A stretch of DNA of 5,077 nucleotides from positions 1 through 5,077 of the forward strand of contig JAKBQK010000271.1 in NCBI GenBank assembly GCA_021835265.1. The letters run 5' to 3'. The DNA comes from Thermoplasmata archaeon. GTDB lineage: Archaea > Thermoplasmatota > Thermoplasmata > Thermoplasmatales > Thermoplasmataceae. The stretch's first letter is position 1. Each line of letters begins with the position of its first letter. Below the pieces are notes generated by a model. It saw only the letters and a program-made list of their open reading frames with translations. It did not search any database and was not told the origin of the DNA. Shown here one piece after another: positions 1 to 4,783 of this stretch. The position numbers were made by a program, and so were the translations under genes.

Positions 1-477
1 GCTTATTTTGCCAATAACATCCTCATTCTAGATTATGTCCATGTTTTATTGGGTGCTCTGTGGACTGGTGTTGACATATTCCTTGGAATTATATTTTCCT
101 CAGTAATTAAGACAATAAACAAATCCATGAAAGTAAATATTGCAAGGGGAATGATTCCAATGACACTATTTTTTATTCCCACAGTTTCCATTGTGGTTCC
201 AGCAGCTGGATACGTTCTGGCAACACGTCAGGGAATATTCAGTTTTACTTCCAGTATTTTCATAGCCATAATTATAATAGGTATTTTTTTGGTGCTAACC
301 GGTTTCTTAACAATAGTTCCATTCTCATGGAAATTTTCAAAGGAACTTTCCAGTGAAAATCCAGATGAAGATAGAATTTCAAAAAGCTTGGACATTATTT
401 CCAAAGGGGCACTTATACAGATGCTCTTCCAGATGGCAATTATAAGTTTAATGGCATATATTGTGGTTTTTCCTTAA
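1..477 (+). CDS. Multi-pass integral membrane protein, 5'-truncated by window edge
   Basis: The reading frame is open from base 1 with no start needed inside the window, so 158 C-terminal residues are visible and the gene begins upstream. A TTG at 49 is an internal codon, not a likely start. Four hydrophobic segments are visible: one around the YVHVLLGALWTGVDIFLG stretch (codons 12-36), one around the FFIPTVSIVVPAAGYVLA stretch, a very hydrophobic one rich in Ile (IFIAIIIIGIFLVLTGF), and a last one ending at the C-terminus (IQMLFQMAIISLMAYIVVFP). A charged loop with SSENPDEDR separates the third and fourth. The His followed by a GALWTG motif in the first segment recalls small membrane families with an H-x(n)-LWxG helix (CopD/DUF2269-like), but I cannot assign a family. 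It ends TAA 6 bp before the stop of the convergent decarboxylase gene. Function unknown; the membrane location is secure. Confidence 0.8.
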   Translation, partial: AYFANNILILDYVHVLLGALWTGVDIFLGIIFSSVIKTINKSMKVNIARGMIPMTLFFIPTVSIVVPAAGYVLATRQGIFSFTSSIFIAIIIIGIFLVLTGFLTIVPFSWKFSKELSSENPDEDRISKSLDIISKGALIQMLFQMAIISLMAYIVVFP

Positions 478-490
478 ACTTTTTTATTTA
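478..490 (+). terminator. T-tract terminator of membrane protein gene
   Basis: A run of six T (480-485) followed by ATTT lies directly after the TAA stop on the plus strand, the usual form of an archaeal oligo-T terminator. It overlaps the stop codon of the convergent gene, so the two 3' ends interlock. No equivalent T-tract is obvious for the minus-strand operon, whose transcript may run into antisense of the membrane gene. Confidence 0.4.
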
Positions 491-1590
491 ATATTATGGG
501 TAAAAAACTCCTCAGATACCTTTCTGAATTGTTCCTCATGGTTAAGATGCTTCCCGAATTCATATGAACCTTTAAGGTAATTATTTCCTGAAAACTCAAC
601 AAACTCATTCAACAGACTTTTATCCATTGCTCCTATCATTATTGATGGACCTGTATCAGCATTGAGATATAACCCCTCATTTTTTTTCTGAAAATCGAGA
701 ATTTTTCTCAAAAGTGAAATGCTTTCAGGAGTTTGAATCAGGAGACCTCCGGATAAGAGTACTGAATGTAAATTCAGCGAATCTTTCTGGCCTCTCTTAA
801 GTAGATATTCGTAGTCAAAGTCATTTTTCAATGCTTCAGAAAGTGCATCATATTTATCGCGTATCCAGCTTTCATAAAATGTTGATCTTATTGCTGTTTC
901 ATGTGCCTTATCAGTTGCAATGTTTTGAGGATTTGGGAATATTCCATAATGAAATTTCATTGGGTTATTTTTCAATTTTACTGCAAAGCTTTGATCAGGA
1001 TCAATTCCTGGATAAGATAACCATATTGAGAGTCCATTAATGCAGGCTCTTGTACCTGATCCAGATACAAGTCTTGCAAATCTTGATGCTATGGAATCCT
1101 TGTTTTTTGTGTTTGGAAATACATTCTCTACCAGTGATAATGCAACTGCTGCGGCTACCGCTGAAGATTCACTCATTCCCTTTGCGTTTTCATAACGCCT
1201 GAATCTTTGTATATTGAACTGAAAACTGCCATGGAGGTTAAATCTTCTTCTGAAATAATTCAACGCATTTCCTGCTTTTGTATTATAAATGGTTGAAGTC
1301 TCGCCATCAAGACTTACAAAATCCTTCCCATCCTCCTTTACATATCTGCATGAAGAGATACAGAATGAAAAATCTGTGTTAAATGATATGGAAGGATTAA
1401 AAGCAATCTTTTCGGAGTTATCATAAAAACCTAAAAATTTCTCAAAGGCTTTGATGGGGTAAGCAGTGGTTGTTATCACTCTTCCATCTTCGACCTGTGG
1501 TGACTCATAGATGATTTCTTCATAGATTCCTTCTTCCATAAGAGAATTTCTTATTCCCTCTCCTTTCATCCTTATTTCATCATAATTCAC
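484..1590 (-). CDS. Mevalonate 3,5-bisphosphate decarboxylase (diphosphomevalonate decarboxylase family)
   Basis: Predicted cytosolic GHMP-superfamily enzyme of 368 residues. Expected reaction: ATP-independent decarboxylation of (R)-mevalonate 3,5-bisphosphate to isopentenyl phosphate, in the Thermoplasma-type mevalonate pathway. It aligns by eye with diphosphomevalonate decarboxylases. The N-terminal AYPIKAFEKFLGFYD (43-57) matches APVNIAVIKYWGKRD; the KGMSESSAVAAA loop is at 137-148; SGSGTR (176-181) matches SGSACR without gaps; QKDSLNLH (268-275) matches MKDSNQFH; ADTGPS (311-316) matches FDAGPN. Thus the Lys51, Arg181 and Asp312 triad is kept. To my knowledge the paralogous mevalonate 3-kinase lacks parts of this triad and is shorter (about 320 residues), so decarboxylase is preferred. 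The start is GTG, directly after the TGA of the kinase gene, with GAGGCGA 7 nt upstream; an in-frame ATG at codon 8 is the alternative. The neighbouring kinase would supply its substrate. Family is near certain; exact substrate is inferred. Confidence 0.78.
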   Translation of the reverse strand: MNYDEIRMKGEGIRNSLMEEGIYEEIIYESPQVEDGRVITTTAYPIKAFEKFLGFYDNSEKIAFNPSISFNTDFSFCISSCRYVKEDGKDFVSLDGETSTIYNTKAGNALNYFRRRFNLHGSFQFNIQRFRRYENAKGMSESSAVAAAVALSLVENVFPNTKNKDSIASRFARLVSGSGTRACINGLSIWLSYPGIDPDQSFAVKLKNNPMKFHYGIFPNPQNIATDKAHETAIRSTFYESWIRDKYDALSEALKNDFDYEYLLKRGQKDSLNLHSVLLSGGLLIQTPESISLLRKILDFQKKNEGLYLNADTGPSIMIGAMDKSLLNEFVEFSGNNYLKGSYEFGKHLNHEEQFRKVSEEFFTHNIK

Positions 1591-2226
1591 TCAAACTTCG
1601 CCTCTGATGTATTCTAAAATTTTATCCCTTGATCCAAGGTAATCTGTCATATCAAAAGTCTTAATGTTATGCTCATTAGAGAATTCAATTGATTTTTCCA
1701 TCATTATTCTGTATTCGAAAAGATGAGCAGAAAGTCTTGATCCATGTGATCTAGGATGAGTAAAATTGGATCGTTCTTCTAAATGTTTTTTATGTTCCTC
1801 TGCGTCCTGAATATACAGATATACTGGTAAAACAATATTACTAAGTTTTTTTATAAAATCTGGATAGAAATATAATGTTTCAAGTATAATCTTTTCTCCG
1901 TTCTGATTGGCCCTTTCGAAAACCCTTTCAATTCCTCTGTTCATAATTTCAGTCTGTTTAAGGAAGCCCTTAACGATATTATCATGCGTTTTTTCTCCAA
2001 AATATTGCCATGAATCATAGACGCTGGACATGGCAATCTTATATTCTTCACCTAAATATGGTCTGATAAACTCGCGCAGGTAATCTCCAGACAGAACAAT
2101 ATCGAAATTTAATTTATGGGCTAAATATCCTGAAATACTTGATTTGCCAACACCAGGAACACCTCCTATCAGGATTATGGTTTTATTCAATGATTGAGGG
2201 TCCTTGTTACGGTCTTCGTTTACCAA
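1591..2226 (-). CDS. P-loop kinase, probable mevalonate-3-phosphate 5-kinase (2-phosphoglycerate-kinase-like)
   Basis: Predicted cytosolic kinase of 211 residues. A Walker A loop, GVPGVGKSS (22-30), follows the hydrophobic strand KTIILI. SGD (46-48) with YLREFIRPYL follows, as expected for a substrate-binding region. IILETLYF (113-120) is a likely second core strand, and VYLYIQDAEEHKKHLEERS with HPRSHGSR (157-164) and EYR (171-173) forms an Arg/His-rich lid region. This layout matches the 2-phosphoglycerate-kinase-like family, to which T. acidophilum mevalonate-3-phosphate 5-kinase belongs. The 5-kinase assignment rests on its abutting the bisphosphate decarboxylase gene; by sequence alone it could be a 2-phosphoglycerate kinase. 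The start is TTG: there is no ATG before the Walker loop, and an AAGGTGG ribosome site lies 7 nt upstream. It is the first gene of the operon; its stop TGA touches the GTG of the next gene, which suggests translational coupling. Confidence 0.75.
   Translation of the reverse strand: MVNEDRNKDPQSLNKTIILIGGVPGVGKSSISGYLAHKLNFDIVLSGDYLREFIRPYLGEEYKIAMSSVYDSWQYFGEKTHDNIVKGFLKQTEIMNRGIERVFERANQNGEKIILETLYFYPDFIKKLSNIVLPVYLYIQDAEEHKKHLEERSNFTHPRSHGSRLSAHLFEYRIMMEKSIEFSNEHNIKTFDMTDYLGSRDKILEYIRGEV
1598..1604 (-). promoter_or_regulatory. Shine-Dalgarno site deciding the GTG start of the decarboxylase
   Basis: GAGGCGA on the minus strand, one mismatch from archaeal GAGGTGA, lies inside the last codons of the kinase gene and 7 nt before the GTG at 1590-1588. 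It supports GTG over the ATG at codon 8, which has no properly spaced site. Confidence 0.55.
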
Positions 2227-2233
2227 TCAGCAT

Positions 2234-2240
2234 CCACCTT
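2234..2240 (-). promoter_or_regulatory. Shine-Dalgarno site deciding the TTG start of the kinase
   Basis: AAGGTGG on the minus strand, 7 nt before the TTG at 2226-2224. An out-of-frame ATG directly after it opens only a few codons, so the TTG is the credible start. Confidence 0.55.
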
Positions 2241-2276
2241 TAAACGTTATTAATTGCCTGATGTTTAAACTTCGCG

Positions 2277-2290
2277 TTTATAATTATAAG
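2277..2290 (-). promoter_or_regulatory. TATA-like promoter of the kinase-decarboxylase operon
   Basis: On the minus strand this reads CTTATAATTATAAA, the best TATA-like match upstream of the kinase. About 25 bp downstream lies the expected transcription start near 2255-2260, giving a leader of roughly 30 nt that includes the ribosome site. The BRE just upstream is not strong. Confidence 0.45.
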
Positions 2291-2334
2291 TCCAAGCAAT
2301 TAATTTTATCATATAGTATTGTGTTCTATTTCCT

Positions 2335-2359
2335 TGCATTTCATGTGTTTTCAAATGCA
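2335..2359. repeat. Inverted repeat TGCATTT / AAATGCA
   Basis: Perfect 7-bp arms at 2335-2341 and 2353-2359 are separated by 11 bp, about 50 bp upstream of the operon TATA-like box. It could be a regulator site, but inverted repeats this short also arise by chance in AT-rich DNA. Confidence 0.25.
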
Positions 2360-2515
2360 TATAGATACGTTTTCATATTTGAATCCTTCACTCTCTTTGG
2401 CATAACCAATTAATTCAATGAACTTTACGAGGAAACCTGTTAAGCTGTACTCTTTTTACAAATGATTAATAAGCAAATTATTAATTACATGAAAATAGCA
2501 TTTGGCATTATCTGA

Positions 2516-2587
2516 ATGATGACGGGTCGAAGTTCCAGGATTGACGAATTCCTAACAGGAAAAGGTTTAGGTAGACTCTATGATTGA
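2516..2587 (+). CDS. Possible 23-residue small protein
   Basis: Two ATG codons in a row open a 23-codon frame ending TGA; an in-frame TGA lies directly upstream, so it cannot start earlier. The product is polar and basic near the start (MMTGRSSRIDEF), then Gly-rich (TGKGLGRLYD). There is no Shine-Dalgarno site. A TTATTAATTA stretch at 2478-2487 could be a TATA box giving a leader of only a few bases. I do not recognise it. It could be a real small protein, a fragment of a lost gene, or chance. Confidence 0.2.
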   Translation: MMTGRSSRIDEFLTGKGLGRLYD

Positions 2588-2638
2588 TGTTCATTAATCG
2601 CTCTTAATTGCTCATGCTACTGAAAAGCCATATAGAAT

Positions 2639-2645
2639 GAGGTGA
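2639..2645 (+). promoter_or_regulatory. Perfect Shine-Dalgarno site for the TTG start of the zinc-ribbon gene
   Basis: GAGGTGA, the exact archaeal consensus, sits 4 nt before TTG at 2650-2652. An in-frame TGA at 2638-2640 rules out an upstream start, and the next ATG is inside the zinc ribbon, so TTG is the start. Confidence 0.7.
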
Positions 2646-2649
2646 AAGG

Positions 2650-2841
2650 TTGGGTAAACATCTGGTATGTCCGTATTGTAAATCCGATAATGTAATTGGA
2701 TCTCTTCTCATGGTGTATGGTACATACAGGTGTCTGGATTGCGGTTACCAGGGTTCATTCATAATCGAAATGGATGATCGGAATTATGAAAAATTCCTTA
2801 TGGAAAAAGATGACGATACATCTGAAGAAAAACACAATTAA
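2650..2841 (+). CDS. Small zinc-ribbon protein
   Basis: A 63-residue protein with two Cys pairs, CPYC (7-10) and CLDC (28-31), spaced 17 residues apart and followed by GYQGSFIIEMD. This is the classic zinc ribbon, with four Cys binding one zinc ion between short beta hairpins. The C-terminal third is highly acidic and Lys-rich (EKDDDTSEEKHN) and probably disordered. Small archaeal proteins like this are common and mostly uncharacterised; they may bind nucleic acid or protein partners. The gene starts at TTG with a consensus ribosome site. It stands alone: both flanks are non-coding for about 400 bp, so context gives no hint of role. The zinc ribbon is secure, the function unknown. Confidence 0.85.
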   Translation: MGKHLVCPYCKSDNVIGSLLMVYGTYRCLDCGYQGSFIIEMDDRNYEKFLMEKDDDTSEEKHN

Positions 2842-2880
2842 CTTTTTAAGAAAAATGTCTCTTCACACCTTTGTGTGGGT
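2842..2880 (+). terminator. Weak terminator region after zinc-ribbon gene
   Basis: CTTTTT directly follows the TAA stop. Some 17 bp further on is a hairpin, CACAC-CTTT-GTGTG (2864-2877), with no T-run after it. Either could end the transcript; neither is strong. Confidence 0.3.
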
Positions 2881-2967
2881 CGTTCCATTGAAGGTTGTCC
2901 TGTGATTATGGTAATTATTTTAATTCATTGGCACTTTTAATTAACTGGCTATTCATTCAAACAGACA

Positions 2968-2999
2968 ATCCATTCATTAAAGCACAAATAAGAATGGAT
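2968..2999. repeat. 8-bp inverted repeat
   Basis: ATCCATTC (2968-2975) and GAATGGAT (2992-2999) are perfect complements with a 16-bp spacer. It could form a stem in RNA or be a protein site; no T-tract follows, so it is not a standard terminator. Confidence 0.25.
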
Positions 3000-3155
3000 C
3001 AACACGATCTGAAAGTTATTACCCGAATGAAAGTTCAATAATCTCTTAAAATTAAGATTTGAATATTCTGTGCCTGAAAATCAATACAGCTTAAATTAAC
3101 CGTGTTATTGCGATAGAACACTTCCGGGCATTAATATTGAACTAAGGTCATGCTT

Positions 3156-3186
3156 GTTTCTCAATGCAAGGTTTAGAAACGTTTCT
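3156..3186. promoter_or_regulatory. Candidate operator: GTTTCT half-sites with 12-bp palindrome
   Basis: AGAAACGTTTCT (3175-3186) is a perfect 12-bp palindrome, and a further GTTTCT half-site lies at 3156-3161. The cluster lies about 85 bp upstream of the ATG at 3271. Such a symmetric site suits a dimeric helix-turn-helix regulator, but no regulator gene is in the window. Confidence 0.3.
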
Positions 3187-3235
3187 GATTTAAAAATTAA
3201 AATCGTTAGAAAATAATATTTCATTAATTATGGAC

Positions 3236-3246
3236 AAAAATTTTGA
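3236..3246 (+). promoter_or_regulatory. Weak TATA-like element for the 182-residue gene
   Basis: AAAAATTTTGA lies about 25-35 bp before the ATG at 3271, the distance expected for a leaderless archaeal transcript. The match to the TATA consensus is poor; the call rests mainly on position and on the lack of a ribosome site. Confidence 0.25.
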
Positions 3247-3270
3247 TTCCAGTAATAGTCAAAACATTAT

Positions 3271-3819
3271 ATGACTAAATTGCCATACATCTCTATGTCT
3301 GGCGAAGATAAACTGAAAAATGTGATTGAAAATTCAAGAAAAGTATCTCAGGATGGCTCGCTAATCACTTACGATCTGACAACAGGAGTAGATTTTCAAA
3401 ATCCGAAAGTCGTTGCTAAGGTACTTTCGCAGGTATTTTTTGAAAGGGATGCTCTGAAGTGGTTTAAGATTAATGGCGATAAAATTGATTTTGTACCTAC
3501 ATACAAAGTGAGGGTTGTCCTGAGAGAGGAACATAGTAAAAAATTGGAAAGTATAGTGGATGATTTTCTTGCAGACCTTAAAAAAGAAGACATATCTAGA
3601 GATTTTTCCCAGCAGATCAAGGGTGAATCTGGAAATGAAACAAGTCTTCAGTCAGCAATAACAAAAAGTGCCCTAAGTTCAACACTTTTTCATCATTCTT
3701 TAAATAAGGTAAATACAGATGAGATCGAGGATGACCTTTTTCTGGACCTCCTGGAAAAACTTGAAATAAAATCTCTGAACGATGAGGATCTCATGGATTG
3801 GAAAAAACTTCCTCTCTGA
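3271..3819 (+). CDS. Hypothetical protein, 182 residues, soluble
   Basis: I do not recognise this protein. It has no signal peptide, membrane segment or Cys pair. Residues about 30-85 look like a folded alpha/beta region (SLITYDLTTGVDF, then KVVAKVLSQVFFERDALKWF and KIDFVPTYKVRVVL). Residues 86-106 are charged and helical (EEHSKKLESIVDDFLADLKKE). A polar Ser/Thr/Gln linker covers about 112-140, and an acidic segment (149-177, NTDEIEDDLFLDLLEKLEI) precedes a short WKKLPL tail. The start is ATG at 3271: an in-frame TAG lies just upstream, no Shine-Dalgarno site is present, and leaderless translation is likely; the ATG at codon 9 is a weaker choice. Codon use looks like that of a genuine gene. 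It has no operon partner, and a possible operator lies upstream. A T-rich stretch (3821-3838) follows the TGA. Confidence 0.75.
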   Translation: MTKLPYISMSGEDKLKNVIENSRKVSQDGSLITYDLTTGVDFQNPKVVAKVLSQVFFERDALKWFKINGDKIDFVPTYKVRVVLREEHSKKLESIVDDFLADLKKEDISRDFSQQIKGESGNETSLQSAITKSALSSTLFHHSLNKVNTDEIEDDLFLDLLEKLEIKSLNDEDLMDWKKLPL

Positions 3820-3866
3820 TCTATTTCATTTTTCTATTGAAATTATCAGAAAACCTGTAAAACGGT

Positions 3867-3876
3867 CTTTTATAGA
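3867..3876 (+). promoter_or_regulatory. TATA box of a small leaderless transcription unit
   Basis: CTTTTATAGA has its centre about 25 bp before the ATG at 3897, the spacing at which archaeal RNA polymerase would start on or next to that ATG. An A/G-rich AAAACGG lies just upstream where a BRE is expected. An ATG at 3880 is too close to this box to be the leaderless start. Confidence 0.45.
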
Positions 3877-3896
3877 AATATGTCGGGGATCTATTT

Positions 3897-3974
3897 ATGG
3901 ACCGCAGATCAGAGAGCAAATTCTACAAAGAGGAAAATCAGGAAGCACAATTATGCGTTGAATATGAAGCGTAA
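3897..3974 (+). CDS. Candidate 25-residue leaderless small protein
   Basis: ATG to TAA gives 25 residues, very polar and charged (MDRRSESKFYKEENQEAQ, then LCVEYEA). The evidence is the arrangement rather than the protein: a TATA box about 25 bp upstream, the stop, then at once a T5-G-T7 tract. A short inverted repeat GATCT/AGATC (3888-3892, 3906-3910) straddles the start. A longer frame from ATG 3880 to 4071 overlaps it, but its translation is low-complexity Y/N/F-rich, runs through the T-tract and fits the TATA box less well. The unit could instead make a small RNA of about 90 nt, or be the start of a broken gene. Confidence 0.3.
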   Translation: MDRRSESKFYKEENQEAQLCVEYEA

Positions 3975-3989
3975 CTTTTTGTTTTTTTC
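3975..3989 (+). terminator. T-tract terminator
   Basis: CTTTTTGTTTTTTTC, the richest T-run of the window on the plus strand, directly follows the TAA at 3972-3974. Archaeal polymerase stops at such runs without a hairpin. Confidence 0.5.
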
Positions 3990-4075
3990 AAGGGATTACC
4001 TTTATTATAATTATCAGATGTATGTATATGATCAAAGAAATAGTAAGTCCATTCTTCATCAGAACTCTTAATTGA

Positions 4076-4308
4076 ACAATCCGTAATGACAACCGAAGTG
4101 GGCTAAAGTTCTATGATGAATTGCCTATTCGGAAGCAAATGGGGAGTTATAATTTCTAAAGTTTTCTTCTAAAATGATTTAAAACAGTGGTGTGGCTTCA
4201 TAAATAACTATTGATTCATGAGGCAGACATTGAATAAAATATCAGAATCAGAGCCCAAATTAGACAATTTTGAATTTTGATGAATTAAATTTAATTGCAT
4301 TCATATAG
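4076..4308 (+). other. Non-coding stretch with possible remnants of an old gene
   Basis: No intact gene is visible. Short protein-like runs occur in plus-strand frames: frame 2 at 4076-4156 (containing RNDNRSGLKFYDELPIRKQ), then frame 3 at 4158-4209 (NDLKQWCGFINNY with one internal stop) and 4218-4277 (MRQTLNKISESEPKLDNFEF). They could be parts of the same decayed gene as 4309-4715, but each is short enough to be chance. Confidence 0.25.
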
Positions 4309-4715
4309 GATTGCAGAGTCGATGGAATGTTGGATAAATTGACCCATCCAATCTAACATTATCTAAAATCCCAGTTAGGAAATCTAATAAATGATGTATA
4401 TGCCTCACAGTGGAATTAAGATTGGGGCATGAAATCACTCCCGTGAAAGCCATAGGAAGTTGTGCATGAAAACCCCCATTTAATGATTGATCCGAAAGGG
4501 AACATCTCCATTGCATACAGACTTGAATGTATGCAAGAGGAGTTCTGGTACCGGCAGAAGCACATCTTTCAGTGCTGGAAAAAGGACAGAAACGGGAATT
4601 CTGTTTAAGTAAAATCGTCAGCATCGTGAGGTATGAAGGCAAAAAGGAAGTAAAAGTGACAACTCCACATGCTTCGGCTGTAGGATTATGTCAGTATATA
4701 ATGAATAACAATTAG
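4309..4715 (+). pseudogene. Decayed coding sequence, unidentified
   Basis: Frame 1 shows gene-like codon use (many purine-first codons) but is cut by stops at 4354, 4417, 4444 and 4453. It is then open for 50 codons at 4456-4605, including LMIDPKGNISIAYRLECMQ and QKHIFQCWKKDRNGNSV, before TAA at 4606. From about 4608 the coding look moves to frame 3 (SKIVSIVRYEGKKEVKV, then TPHASAVGLCQYIMNNN) and ends TAG at 4715. A fully open frame-3 ORF, ATG 4527 to 4715 (62 codons), exists but has no ribosome site or TATA box. A 113-codon open frame on the minus strand (4642-4301) is rich in C/S/H/P and looks like its shadow. The pattern suits an old gene, perhaps a transposase, broken by nonsense and frameshift changes, but I cannot name the family. 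Confidence 0.35.
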
Positions 4716-4768
4716 AAATTTTATGATAACTATTTTAACAAATATTGGGTGTTAAGGCATTATGACAA

Positions 4769-4780
4769 ATTAATAAAAAA
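4769..4780 (-). terminator. T-tract after the amidohydrolase fragment
   Basis: On the minus strand TTTTTTATTAAT follows within a few bases of the TGA at 4786-4784, a normal archaeal gene end that has been kept although the gene upstream looks broken. Confidence 0.4.
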
Positions 4781-4783
4781 CGT

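Larger units (their letters stand above)
2227..2649. other. Intergenic region between operon and zinc-ribbon gene
   Basis: About 420 bp with no convincing long gene on either strand. It holds the operon promoter and ribosome site at its left end, a 7-bp inverted repeat at 2335-2359, a possible 23-codon ORF at 2516-2587, a short hairpin TTCCT-AAC-AGGAA (2549-2561) inside that ORF, and the zinc-ribbon ribosome site at its right end. A plus-strand open frame crossing into it from 2204 looks like chance and has a low-complexity F/Y/S-rich translation. Confidence 0.5.
2842..3270. other. Intergenic region upstream of the 182-residue protein gene
   Basis: About 430 bp without a convincing gene. It contains the hairpin at 2864-2877, an 8-bp inverted repeat ATCCATTC/GAATGGAT (2968-2975 and 2992-2999, 16-bp spacer), a GAAAGTT direct repeat at 3011 and 3029, and the palindrome at 3175-3186. 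A plus-strand frame is open from 2892 to 3041 (49 codons, no ATG before 2994 and no ribosome site), which is within what AT-rich DNA gives by chance. Confidence 0.5.

Noticed and set aside
831..1040. 69-codon plus-strand open frame
   Set aside because: It lies wholly inside the decarboxylase gene on the other strand and has a shadow-like composition.
2204..2413. 69-codon plus-strand open frame over the operon promoter
   Set aside because: It overlaps the kinase start and its TATA and ribosome sites; the product is F/Y/S-rich with no motif and no ribosome site.
2511..2590. C/D-box guide RNA, suggested by ATGATGA near 2516
   Set aside because: No CTGA D or D' box at the right spacing follows it.
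2892..3041. 49-codon open frame including MDQHDLKVITRMKVQ
   Set aside because: No suitable start with ribosome or TATA signals, and a frame this long is expected by chance in AT-rich DNA.
3396..3620. 74-codon minus-strand open frame
   Set aside because: Antisense shadow of the 182-residue gene, which has better codon use and a plausible start.
3880..4071. 63-codon plus-strand ORF
   Set aside because: It runs through the strong T-tract, its second half is Y/N/F-rich low complexity, and the TATA box is too close to its ATG; the shorter ORF at 3897 fits better.
4301..4642. 113-codon minus-strand ORF
   Set aside because: It is rich in Cys, Ser, His and Pro, with no motif, ribosome site or promoter. 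It overlaps plus-strand sequence with stronger coding character, so it is probably a shadow.
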